A stretch of DNA of 64,000 bases from CAKMZU01 sp965248335 (GTDB lineage Bacteria > Pseudomonadota > Gammaproteobacteria > Pseudomonadales > DT-91). The stretch spans positions 992,001 to 1,056,000 of the forward strand of contig CBDFIY010000003.1 of the NCBI GenBank assembly GCA_965248335.1. The letters are read 5' to 3'. Below, piece by piece: positions 45,783 to 54,757 of the stretch (position 1 is the first letter of the stretch; every line of letters starts with the position of its first letter). Both the position numbers and the translations under genes were made by a program. Below the pieces are notes generated by a model, which did no database searches, was not told where the DNA came from, and was given only the letters and a program-made list of their open reading frames with translations.

Positions 45783-48700
45783 TTAGAATACATTGTAAGT
45801 AACGCCTAATTGAAAACGTGAGCCGTAGTATTCAACTTGATCAGGACGTTGGCTGGTGCCCGTGTAGTATTTCAATGCGGTGTTGCCGAGATTGTTAGCA
45901 TCGACGTAAACGAGCAAATCATCGGTTGCTTGATATTGCGCACTGAAATCAATACTGGTGTATTCACCATAATAAACATCGCTATCTTTGCTATCGCCAT
46001 GCTCTGTAATGTACTTATCTTTATAGTTGAGTGCGATGCGAGCAGCAAACGTGCTGTTGTCATAGTAAAACATCAGGTTAGCAAGGTTATCCGCTTGGCG
46101 GGGAATGGCCACTTTTCTATCTTTAACGGTCATTTCTGAATCCGTGTAAGTGTAGTTAAAGCGCATACCCACATCTTGAAGCACCGGTGTAATAAAACCG
46201 AAGCGATGATCAACCGTGAATTCAGCACCGGTCAGCCATGAATTAAATCCATTCTCTGGGCGTGTGCGGGTCACATTCATACCGTTGTACTTGATCAGTG
46301 TTTTTTCTCTAAAAATTGGGTCTTGAATATATTTGTAGAATACACCTGCTGAAATTAAGCCGACTTCATCGAAATATTTTGACCAAACAAGATCAACGTT
46401 ATTGGCGTAAGTTGGTTTTAAATCCGAATTTCCGCTAAGCAGTTTTTCATCATGCTCTAAATAACTTGAACCTGGGGATAGGTCACCGAAATCTGGCCGC
46501 GCAAAACTGCGTGTTAATGCTAAACGTACATTTTGGAGATCGTCCAACGCATATTTGACGTGCAGAGATGGCAACCAAGATCAGGGCTATCGCGCTATGT
46601 TTTTGATCAGTTCGCTTAAAAATCATACTACAAAGCAGATGGCTGATTGTATTTCAATCAGTTTATGGGTATGAATTAGCCCGCTACTGAAAAACTACAC
46701 TTCTCTTTTGTATTCAAATTACAAAAGAGTGTTAATTTAGAAACCAACACTAAATTATTAGCGGGTTTAGATTAAAAAATAAACATTTTGTTTGATTGTC
46801 GCCGATCTTGTTAATATCGTAGTGCGATTGCCCTGCAACCAAGATAAATATGACATGCTGTTTTTAACGATAGAGACAATACCAGGAACATCTTTACTTT
46901 TTTGTGAGTAATTAAATCCTGTCAGGTTTGTTTTTGTGTTTTCTAGTCGTAATCCGGCATTAAAACTCAGCTTGTCATTGTATATATAATCAACCATGCC
47001 ATATAAAGCTGTCTGATATTCACGTAAATCGAAGTTTCGACCTATCGCTCCACCATTAGACACTAAAGCCGAGCCATCAGTATCGAGCTCGAAGTTTTCA
47101 CGGTTATTATTCCACAAAGCCACCATGTCTTTTATTTTTGCGACCTGCGCTAAATCACCGGTATAGTCCATATCCAATTCATTTAAATAATCATTTTTAC
47201 CTGGCTGGTTACCGAGTGCAAAGTCATCCATGGTGGGTGTTTTGCCGCCCTTTTTGGTATTCCATGTATAGAATTCGTCAGAAAAACGTGCATTTCTCTC
47301 TTTGTCGCGGTATTTAAATCCAGAGGTGATTTTCACGTCATTATTCACCTCATGAGTAACGTCGAAGCTTGCAACAATATTATCCCTTTCAGTGATATCA
47401 ATTTTGTATAAATTAATACTGGCAAGAGACATTTTTGATGTGTCATACGCGAAGTCGCTCGGTAGGTGCGTGCTGATGCCGTTGTGAGAATCTGTGCCGC
47501 CATCAATAATATTGTTAGCGCGATAGCCGTTAGCTGTTTTCTGTAGCCCTTCATATTGAACACCATCTTGCTTAAACATCGCGCCAAAATAGGCTCTGTC
47601 GTCCTTGTTGGGCTTTGTTCCATAGAAAAAACGATTAGCGTAGTGAGCGAGGTTCCAGTTGACTTGCGTTTTTTCGCCTACCGAATGTTTACCGCCAATA
47701 TCACCGCCTGACATTTCAGTGATTAATTCATTATAAATATGCTGTATTTCAATTCTTCCTCCCTTGGGTTTGTCTGTAGAAGGATCAATCTCATTGCTGT
47801 ATTTATCAAACCTGAAACGGTGTTTATAGTGTGTTTCAGCATCCGTCAGGGTGCCAAACATCGCTCGGCCGTAAACTTGATCACCGTTATCAAAATCATA
47901 TTCGATGCCTGTGTTTACACCGTAGGTTTCTCGCTCACCGGTATAGTCGCGGAGTTCCAATCGTTTAATACCACCCCCGTCACGGCGCGTTTCGAAGTTA
48001 TCAGTTGCCCATTTACGGTTCCATCCGGTTGCATTGATGATAAACCCAAGTTTGTTATCTAAAACACGGTCACCGTATAAAGCACTCCAGTTATGGCCAG
48101 ATTTCTCTGCTTTAGCATTGTAGTTAGTACCGATGCCGAGCTTTAAGGTTTGCTCTGTTGGTGCAGTTTTAGTAATGAAATTGACGTTACCGCCAATCGC
48201 ATCGCCTTCCATGTTCGCGGTTAATGCTTTATTCACTTCGACCATCTGAATCAAGTCAGTGGGGAAAAAATCAAAGGCTGTGGCGCGCGTTGTTGTTTCT
48301 TCTTCGGCAGTAGGGATGCGGCTGCCATTAATAGTTGCAGAATTCCATTGTGCAGGTAGGCCTCGAACAGCAACAAACCGTCCTTCGCCTTGATCACGTT
48401 CAATAGAAACGCCCGGAATGCGCTGAACCGCTTCTGCTGCGTTACGGTCTGGTAATTTTCCAATGCCATCAGCAGAAATAACATCTTTAATATTAGTCGC
48501 ATTTTTCTTTGTATTTAATGCGCGCATTTCACCGCGAACAAAAGAGCCAACCACTTCGGTTTCTTCAAGGTTTTCGTTTGAATTTATCAAAACTTTACCG
48601 AGCGCATTATTATTTTCTACGACAGTGATTGTTTTTATCGTATCTTTATAACCTAAATAGCTGATTTTTATTTGGTATTGGCCTACATCAAGCCCACGGA

Positions 48701-48887
48701 TAATAAAATTTCCCGTACTGTCAGCTTTAACAATAATGGATTTGTCAATAATCTGAATCTTAGCACCCGGTAATATTCCTTGATTGTCTTCAATGACGCC
48801 TGTAAGCGTTGCCGCTTGTGTTGTCACGCCCTGTGAAAAAGCCAGCGCAATAGAGCTGGCTAAAAGGGTACGTTTTATGTCGAACAT
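45783..48887 (-). pseudogene. TonB-dependent outer-membrane receptor, split by a miniature ISAs1-like element
   Basis: The N-terminal part (48887 down to about 46836) has a signal peptide, a carboxypeptidase-regulatory-like domain (GVIEDNQGILPGAKIQI), the plug (DGIGKLPDRNAAEAVQRIPG, then VRGLPAQWNSATINGSRIP) and the first barrel strands. The C-terminal part (46571 to 45783) ends YGSRFQLGVTYNVF, a normal TonB-receptor end. Removing the 254-bp element and one 10-bp duplicate joins MSYLSWL to PSLHVKYALDD in frame, giving an original protein of about 946 residues of the TIGR01782-like class. The insert keeps the frame but brings a stop (product ends at 46767). First gene of the minus phosphonate operon; the substrate was probably a phosphonate. 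Confidence 0.9.
46582..46835. mobile_element. 254-bp non-autonomous ISAs1-family-like element
   Basis: Ends CAGGGCTATCGCGCTATG (46582) and CGTAGTGCGATTGCCCTG (46835) are imperfect inverted repeats. They match the ends of the ISAs1-family element at 52179-53260. It is flanked by a perfect 10-bp direct repeat CAACCAAGAT (46572-46581, 46836-46845), which shows true transposition. The interior has no transposase frame. Confidence 0.9.
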
Positions 48888-49002
48888 AATCTTTCACCTC
48901 TTGTTGTTTTTTGTTGGACTCGTCCAATAGGTGAGAAGTCTATTTGTAATAGATGACATCTTTATGAATAAAATAAATTAAAACTTTATATTATTTTTTA
49001 CA

Positions 49003-49048
49003 TTGACAATGGTGCTATTAATATTGAAAATCTGGTCTATACCAGATT
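49003..49048 (+). promoter_or_regulatory. phnW promoter with HutC/GntR-type operator
   Basis: A perfect palindrome AATCTGGTCTATACCAGATT (49029-49048) has 8-base arms and contains GTCTATAC, which fits the HutC-subfamily consensus GT-N-TA-N-AC. It overlaps the end of a likely promoter, TTGACA (49003-49008), 17 bases, GAAAAT, and ends 12 bases before the phnW start. PhnR is the obvious ligand; binding there would block transcription. Confidence 0.78.
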
Positions 49049-49060
49049 GGATGTAAGATT

Positions 49061-50140
49061 ATGCAACAAGATCATTACTTATTGATGACCCCAGGCCCGC
49101 TCACAACAAGCATGAGCGTTAAGCAAGCGATGCTAAAAGATTGGTGCACATGGGATGACGATTACAACCTGGGCGTCGTACAAGAAATCCGGAAAAAAAT
49201 TGTTAAGTTAGCTACCCAGTCGCCTGAATTTACCAGCGTTTTGTTACAAGGAAGTGGCAGTTTTGCGGTTGAGGCAGCATTAAGTAGTTTTATTGGTACT
49301 GATAACAAATTGCTTGTCATCAGTAACGGTGCATACGGTGAACGCGCTGTGCGTATGTGTGAGTATATAGGTATTGATTATCAGCAACTTAGCTACGCTG
49401 AAAACACAATACCGTCCCTTAAGGATATTGAAGCAACCCTAAAATCCGATGAGAGCATTAGCCACTTGATGGTTGTGCATTGTGAGACAGCAAGCGGCAT
49501 ACTCAACCCCGTTGCCGATATATGTGCTCTCGCCAAACAGTTTAATAAAACCACGATGGTTGATGCGATGAGCAGCTTTGGCGGTGTGCCATTTGATATG
49601 GCTGATAGCAGGATTGATATTCTTATCAGCAGCGCCAACAAGTGTATTCAAGGTGTGCCAGGATTTGGGTTTGTTTTATGTAAAGAATCACTGCTTAAGC
49701 AAAAAGGGCATGCGCGGTCATTATCGTTAGATTTGCATGATCAATGGCAAACCATGCATAAAACGGGTAAGTGGCGTTTTACTTCGCCTACGCATTGCGT
49801 CCGTGCTTTTTTGCAAGCACTCACAGAGCTTGAAGAGGAGGGGGGCGTACAAGCCAGATATGAACGCTATTCAACGAATCAAAGCCAGCTCGTTGAGGGC
49901 ATGAAGTATTTAGGCTTTGATACCTTGGTTGATGCAAAGGATCAGTCACCTTTTATTACAAGTTTCACTTACCCCAGTGCCGATTTTAATTTCAACACCT
50001 TTTATAACCAGCTTAAATCACAAGGGTTTGTGCTTTACCCGGGGAAAATATCCAATGCCGATTCTTTTCGTATTGGTACCATTGGCGAAATCTATCCCGA
50101 AGATATTTCGCGATTAATTACGACGATAAAGGCGATTTAG
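49061..50140 (+). CDS. phnW: 2-Aminoethylphosphonate:pyruvate transaminase
   Basis: 359 residues of a class V aminotransferase. LMTPGPLTTSMSVKQAMLKD at the N-terminus, LLQGSGSFAVEAALSSFIG, MVDAMSSFGGVPFD and the PLP-lysine segment ISSANKCIQGVPGFGFVL near residue 190. PhnW turns 2-aminoethylphosphonate and pyruvate into phosphonoacetaldehyde and alanine, the first step before PhnX. It is the first gene of the plus-strand phosphonate operon; the next gene starts two bases after its stop. Confidence 0.96.
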   Translation: MQQDHYLLMTPGPLTTSMSVKQAMLKDWCTWDDDYNLGVVQEIRKKIVKLATQSPEFTSVLLQGSGSFAVEAALSSFIGTDNKLLVISNGAYGERAVRMCEYIGIDYQQLSYAENTIPSLKDIEATLKSDESISHLMVVHCETASGILNPVADICALAKQFNKTTMVDAMSSFGGVPFDMADSRIDILISSANKCIQGVPGFGFVLCKESLLKQKGHARSLSLDLHDQWQTMHKTGKWRFTSPTHCVRAFLQALTELEEEGGVQARYERYSTNQSQLVEGMKYLGFDTLVDAKDQSPFITSFTYPSADFNFNTFYNQLKSQGFVLYPGKISNADSFRIGTIGEIYPEDISRLITTIKAI

Positions 50141-50142
50141 CA

Positions 50143-50694
50143 ATGAATAATGTACAGCTTATAGAGCAATTACAAACGTAGTTTTCTACATGCGGCCAAG
50201 ACACTTACGGCGAGGGTATTTCCCAAGAGGCGCATGCCTTGCAGTCAGCGATGTTGGCTGAGCGCCAAGGTGAAAGCCCTGCGCTCATTATTGCTTCACT
50301 TTTGCATGATGTGGGGCATTTTATTGATTCAGATGAACATTTCCCTGATGAGGATTTCAAGCACGAAGCACTTGGTGCAAGTTGGCTCAAACCCTATTTT
50401 GATCAAGATGTAACGCAGGCAATCGCCTTACATGTGGAAGCTAAGCGGTATTTATCGTCGGTAGACCCTGAATATATAGCAACACTAAGTGATGCCTCTC
50501 TGCATAGCCTTGCTCTGCAAGGTGGTGCAATGGATAGCCATGCGGTTGAGCGCTTCACTCAACGGCCTTTTTATAACGATGCGTTAAAATTGCGCGCCTT
50601 TGATGATGAAGCGAAAAGTGTCGATTGTGAGACGCCATCACTTAATTATTTTCTGACAACCTATGTAGTACCTTATTTAGAGAGCAAGGATTAG
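50143..50694 (+). pseudogene. PhnZ-like HD-domain protein of the phosphonate operon, with in-frame TAG
   Basis: From ATG 50143 the frame reads 12 codons, then TAG at 50179-50181, then continues to 50694. After the stop come the family's N-terminal substrate-lid and first iron-ligand region (TYGEGISQEAHALQSA) and the HD core LLHDVGHFIDSDEHF, with further His/Asp ligands in KHEALGASWL, ALHVEAKRYL and RAFDDEAK. This pattern is that of TIGR03276/PhnZ proteins, mixed-valent di-iron oxygenases that cleave hydroxylated 2-aminoethylphosphonate. The only usual restart (TTG 50239) lies after the first His ligand, so a restarted protein would lack it. The gene is thus probably inactive unless the TAG is read through. 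PhnY, the usual partner hydroxylase, is not in the window. Confidence 0.82.
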
Positions 50695-50695
50695 T

Positions 50696-51526
50696 ATGAC
50701 TTTTCGACTTCAACCTCAATATATTGGTTCGGTACAGGCGGTTATTTTTGATATCGCCGGCACTATTTTTGATCATGGTTCCGTGGCACCTATCATCGCT
50801 TTCCAGCAGCTTTTTGAATCTATAGGTATTCCTATTACGCAAGAAGAAGCACGAATACCCATGGGGAGTGAAAAACGCGAACATATCCGCCAGTTGTTAG
50901 ATATGCCAAGAATAGAAGCAGCCTGGCGTGAAAAGTTTACGCATATTCCGAATGGGAAAGATATTGATCAGCTTTACAATGATTTCGTTCCCTTTCAAAT
51001 CAAAGCCATTCACCGCACGGCACAACCTATCAACGGTTTGACGAAAACGATAAATTTTTTACAGCGCCAAGGGTGCAAGATTGCCTGCAATACAGGGTAT
51101 GCGCGTGAAATGGCTGATGCGATAACGCCTTATATGCAGAGTGCGGGATTCAAACCGGATTCGTTTGTGTGTGCCACTGAAGTGCCGCGTGGCCGCCCTT
51201 ATCCCGATATGTCGTTAAAAAATGCGCTGGAAGTGGGTGTGGATTGCATGCAAGCCTGTGTGAAAGTTGATGATACCGGTGTTGGCATTCAGGAAGGCTT
51301 GAATGCCGGTATGTGGACAGTTGGCGTTGCGTTATCTGGTAACGAAGTCGGCATGAGCGAAGCCGATTGGGATAATTTAACCGGGGATGAAAAAGAGTTA
51401 TTAAAAAAACGTGCTTACCAGAAGCTTTATCAGGCGGGTGCGCATTTTGTTATTGATAGTATTTCTACGTTGCCCACGACGATTAAAGATATTAATCAAC
51501 GGTTGAGTTCTGGTCAAAAGCCTTAG
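50696..51526 (+). CDS. phnX: Phosphonoacetaldehyde hydrolase (phosphonatase)
   Basis: 276 residues, HAD superfamily. The nucleophile Asp lies in VQAVIFDIAGTIFDHGS, the Schiff-base Lys in RIPMGSEKREHIRQLL (MGxxKxxHI), and the magnesium Asp in CVKVDDTGVGIQEGLNAG. Motif ATEVPRGRPYPDM follows the family. It splits phosphonoacetaldehyde from PhnW into acetaldehyde and phosphate. It starts one base after the HD gene stop, so translation coupling to a broken upstream gene may lower its output. Confidence 0.96.
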   Translation: MTFRLQPQYIGSVQAVIFDIAGTIFDHGSVAPIIAFQQLFESIGIPITQEEARIPMGSEKREHIRQLLDMPRIEAAWREKFTHIPNGKDIDQLYNDFVPFQIKAIHRTAQPINGLTKTINFLQRQGCKIACNTGYAREMADAITPYMQSAGFKPDSFVCATEVPRGRPYPDMSLKNALEVGVDCMQACVKVDDTGVGIQEGLNAGMWTVGVALSGNEVGMSEADWDNLTGDEKELLKKRAYQKLYQAGAHFVIDSISTLPTTIKDINQRLSSGQKP

Positions 51527-51841
51527 TTTATATCGTTATTTATTTTGCTAAGATAACTGTTTTTAAATACGCGATTTTTAATCTTAGGGTTTGAAATCGT
51601 GACTTCTTATCGCATGTTAAAAAGTTCTTTTGCATGGATCACTGATGAGTCGAACAGAAAGTGATGCGCTATGTATTATCCATCAGCACTGACTCCCTGA
51701 TTTATGCTATATTCTTTTGTACTCGTCCATTCTGTTAGGCGTTATTGTTCAAGGTGATATTTCCCCGTAAATCTATGCCTTTTTTTTCTGCTGCGTTAGA
51801 ATTTTTGGTTATTCCTAAAAAGTATAAAAAAGGCAACTCTA
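51527..51841. other. Non-coding gap between phnX and the lipoprotein gene
   Basis: AT-rich, no convincing gene, terminator or tRNA. Its last part must hold the lipoprotein promoter; AAAGGCAAC precedes ATG 51842. Confidence 0.5.
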
Positions 51842-52178
51842 ATGAGAAAACCATACTTCTTATTTATTCTGAGCACGTTTGTGTTCTTGGCTTCTTGTGG
51901 TCTCGATAGTGGAGACAGCGCAGATAGGTACAGCATGAAAACCTATAAGGATAAGAAGGTCTCGTCCGATACGTTAGATGGGGTATGGTTAAAAATCACT
52001 CACTCAGAAGGAAATCGGATTGTTGATGGTCAGCCTTTTTCTATTGTTATTAAGCAGAAAGAAATAGTAAGAATAGAGAGTATGGGTTCAAATCAAGAAG
52101 TAAAAATACGGGTAACCGGTTTTTTAGTCCCCGTCACTTATATTGTTAGCGGTAATGCTATCGTTGAGGATGATGACC

Positions 52179-53260
52179 CAGGGCAATCGCGCTATAAGGC
52201 CGTTGACAAAACTGATAAAAGAAAGTTTTCATCCCAACCAGCCTTCAGTCGCTTACCGCGAACGCTCTCTTTAGAAGACTCCATTTTCAGCATGTTCAAT
52301 GCTAAATGCCTTATGACGGCCATATTTTCAGCGGCAAAACCTTCTCTGATTCTTGATTCATCTTCTTTAAAAATCACATCTAAAGTCCAGTGAAGATTGT
52401 TTTCAATAGCCCAGTGAGAGCGTACTGCTTTTGCAAACAATGCTGCGCTAGACTCGATAGAGCATATGAAATATCGCCGCTCAATAGATGTTTCCCCCGT
52501 ACTGATAACAGTCCTTTCAGATTCAACAACGCCGATTGTTTTTAAACCTTCCCAATCCTCTTTACAAGACAGCCAGTCAATGTCATTAGTAATCCAGTAC
52601 CGTTTTGTTTCAATGCGTCCATGCCCTTTTTCCACGGTTTCAAAATGATCAGACTGAGCACGCTTAAATCCCTCATCAATCAGCGCATCCAGATACCGGC
52701 TAACGTCATATAAAAGGTTTCCGTGATTACCTTTCAGTATTAGCTGCACGAAAGGCACTTACCATATGGATTGCACCTTTCTTGTCGCCTGACGTAAATG
52801 AGCGCCTCAGTGTTTTTCCGTCAATGGCAACAATGTCGCTACTGCTAAGCTTATTAAAGGACTGAACCCACGAAATGAAACCGGATTGCAACTGTTTGGG
52901 ATCAAGCATCGATAAAACATTGCCTATTGTGTCATGTGAGGGAATGCCATTTGGGAGGTTCATAACCTTACGAAGAAACGCCTCTTTGGCTTTCCCAAAT
53001 CTTTCTATGTCGACAAAGCTATCTGCCCCGCAAATAACGGCTAATACTGAGAGCAATAAAATATCCATCAACTCATGACGCTTGTTCGCTGTTTCTATTC
53101 TTGGATCAGATAGGTTTTCAAAGTGATCTGTAAAATTTGTACTCATTACGTCATTCATAATCATGTAAAAAATACATTTAATGACGCTTATTTTTCTTCA
53201 TAGTTCACAAATTCGTCGATCTTGCTGCGAACTTGCTATGTTCATAGCGCGATAGCCCTG
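52179..53260 (-). mobile_element. ISAs1-family insertion sequence, internally deleted
   Basis: Bounded by CAGGGCAATCGCGCTATAA (52179) and TTCATAGCGCGATAGCCCTG (to 53260), imperfect inverted repeats, and by a perfect 10-bp target duplication GATGATGACC (52169-52178 and 53261-53270). Length 1082 bp; full ISAs1-family members are usually about 1.2 kb, so about 150 bp is missing. Its transposase is split and cannot be active. Confidence 0.93.
52192..53164 (-). pseudogene. ISAs1-family transposase, two frames with internal deletion
   Basis: The N-terminal half (53164 to about 52727) has the associated domain and VAIDGKTLRRSFTSGDKKGA with the first catalytic Asp, ending in MVSAFRAAN. The C-terminal half (52758 to 52192) starts abruptly at LILKGNHGNLLYDVSRYLD in another frame and runs through HWAIENNLHWTLDVIFKEDE with the final acidic residue. 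The segment between them, which in relatives carries the second catalytic Asp (VTIDAMG-type), is gone: about 45-50 codons. Confidence 0.9.
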
Positions 53261-53782
53261 GATGATGACCAAGCTACCATCGTTGATTTAGCAATAATTG
53301 ATAGTAACGAAATAAAAGGGAGTATTATTTTGAATGATATTACCCGAACTATTAATAATAAAGTGCATTTGATTAAAATAAATACAAAGAAAGGATTTCA
53401 ATTAGGTATGATCGATTTCTCTTCTACCTTTGCAGGGAATAAACTTAAGATCAAAGAACATATTAATCTTTATCTTGATAACTCTGTTGAAGTGACATGG
53501 ACTAATGGTGGGGAGAAAGTGAAAGAAACAAGCGATACCGTATTTATTGATACCGAAAATTCGAATCGCTTATTGATTTCTGGGGGTGATAACAGCCTTT
53601 TCTATTATTTAAAAACAGAGAAATACAAGATAGAAAACGAATACCAAAAGAAAAATCAAACTGTTGTAACCGTGAACAATAAACAATCAAGCGGTAATGC
53701 AAGTATTAGTGATGGGCGGACGTCGCTTAAAGCTACACTTGATTATAAGCTCACGTTCTAATTTTTGATGTTAGTGAAATAA

Positions 53783-53812
53783 AATAAACCCCAAGCTACG
53801 CTGGGGGTTTAT
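53783..53812 (+). terminator. Terminator after the lipoprotein gene
   Basis: AATAAACCCCAAGC-TAC-GCTGGGGGTTTATT: a long stem with one bulged base, AT-rich on both flanks, 22 bases after the stop. It can act in both directions, also for the minus-strand small genes. Confidence 0.8.
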
Positions 53813-53875
53813 TAAGTTTGTAGATATTGATTTTAAATTGATGGATAGTGGTTTTATCCATCATTATTTTTTTGT

Positions 53876-54050
53876 TTAATCCCCTTTTTCGGGAGTATTT
53901 TTTGAGCTTAGCCTTTCTGTGATAGCTTTCTTTCCCGTACTAATAAGCCAAAGAAAGTTTTCGCCAGTTCCGATAACAGCACCTTTCCCTGCCTGATAGG
54001 CAGCATTTGCATAATCACATGCGGTTGAGATATACCTTTTTCCATGATTA
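53876..54050 (-). pseudogene. Truncated copy of the neighbouring small secreted protein
   Basis: On the minus strand, in a frame without an ATG, bases 54041-53876 read RYISTACDYANAAYQAGKGA, then VIGTGENFLWLISTGKKAIT and SSKNTPEKGD, then a stop. This aligns with the C-terminal third of the gene at 54060-54476 (YITTAYDYGASTYETGKNAV, then TGTGRNIVWLVRMGAEKLGL). It follows that gene directly in a shifted frame, so it looks like a partial tandem duplicate. It has no signal peptide and is probably not translated alone. Confidence 0.65.
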
Positions 54051-54059
54051 TTCTCATGT

Positions 54060-54476
54060 TTAATCCTCTCCAGAGGTTTTTTCGGTTTTCATGAGGCCTA
54101 GCTTTTCAGCGCCCATTCTAACAAGCCAAACTATATTTCTGCCAGTTCCAGTAACAGCGTTTTTTCCGGTTTCATAGGTGCTAGCCCCATAATCGTATGC
54201 AGTTGTGATATACCCTTTATCAGGATCGGATTTGTTGCTTGGCTGTCCTAGATTGATTGTTGTTGAGGGTGAACCTGTTTTGGGTATTATTATAGAGTCA
54301 AAGTATGGAGTAGGCGGTGGTTGAAGATCTTCTTCTGGAAGGATTCCTGTACCTGTTTTTTCCAATGTTTTTTCATATCGATGCCCTTGGCTGTCAGTGA
54401 AGTTTCCATCAGTTTCTGCCCATAAAAAAGATGATAATAAAATTGAAAAAACTGTACAAATTCGTAAATACATCAT
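54060..54476 (-). CDS. Small secreted protein of unknown function
   Basis: 138 residues. Signal peptide MMYLRICTVFSILLSSFLWA with a likely cut after WAE. A proline-rich middle (LPEEDLQPPPTPYFDSIIIP) precedes the conserved end YITTAYDYGASTYETGKNAV, then TGTGRNIVWLVRMGAEKLG. The end recurs in the truncated copy next to it, which shows that this block is the conserved unit. No known domain is recognised. A second start (ATG 54473) is equally possible. Confidence 0.65.
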   Translation of the reverse strand: MMYLRICTVFSILLSSFLWAETDGNFTDSQGHRYEKTLEKTGTGILPEEDLQPPPTPYFDSIIIPKTGSPSTTINLGQPSNKSDPDKGYITTAYDYGASTYETGKNAVTGTGRNIVWLVRMGAEKLGLMKTEKTSGED

Positions 54477-54647
54477 TGGATGCTTCCATAAATAAAGTTA
54501 TAAAAGAGATTTATATTTATAGAGTTAGTTTATTTAATTTTTTATTTTTATTGGTCTGTGTAGTTTTAAGTTTCTGAAATATGGCTACATTTTACGTAGC
54601 TATTTTGCCAGTGAATAAAAATAGCAGATAGCTATCCTGTCGGTAAA

Positions 54648-54680
54648 CTCGCCACTGTAAGGTTTAATTCAAGTGGCGAG
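54648..54680. other. Perfect 9-bp inverted repeat
   Basis: CTCGCCACT (54648-54656) and AGTGGCGAG (54672-54680) with a 15-base loop lie 80 bases downstream of the phosphodiesterase gene on the minus strand. No T-run follows on either strand. It could be an mRNA-end structure or a protein site. The rest of the 54477-54757 gap shows no gene. Confidence 0.45.
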
Positions 54681-54757
54681 CACATACAGATTAGCCGATA
54701 TTTTGATCAAGCTATTTCGTTAATCAACCAAATGCGGATCAACGCTTAACGAATAAA

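Larger units (their letters stand above)
51842..53761 (+). pseudogene. Lipoprotein gene interrupted by an ISAs1-family element
   Basis: The first 112 codons hold a lipoprotein signal (FLFILSTFVFLASCGLD, lipobox LASC with Cys about 19). The reading then enters the IS. Past the IS, bases 53261-53761 continue in the same register: removing 52179-53260 and one 10-bp duplicate joins SGNAIVEDDD to QATIVDLAIIDSNEIKGSII, giving an original protein of about 275 residues. The C-terminal half is Asn/Lys/Ser-rich and predicted beta-rich (KLKIKEHINLYLDNSVEVTW). I recognise no family. A truncated 109-residue lipoprotein with an IS-coded tail could still be made. Confidence 0.85.

Noticed and set aside
48914..48927. 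Palindrome TTGGACTCGTCCAA upstream of the TonB receptor as a second PhnR site
   Set aside because: It does not fit the HutC rule and shares no core with the palindrome at 49029; it may be chance.
50143..50694. Genetic recoding of TAG as an explanation for the HD gene
   Set aside because: No recoding signal is visible and no other gene in the window has an internal TAG with conserved sequence on both sides.
52192..53164. Programmed frameshift joining the two ISAs1 transposase frames
   Set aside because: ISAs1-family transposases are normally a single frame, and the segment between the halves is missing, so this is a deletion.
54648..54680. Perfect inverted repeat as an intrinsic terminator
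   Set aside because: The loop is 15 bases and no T-run follows on either strand.
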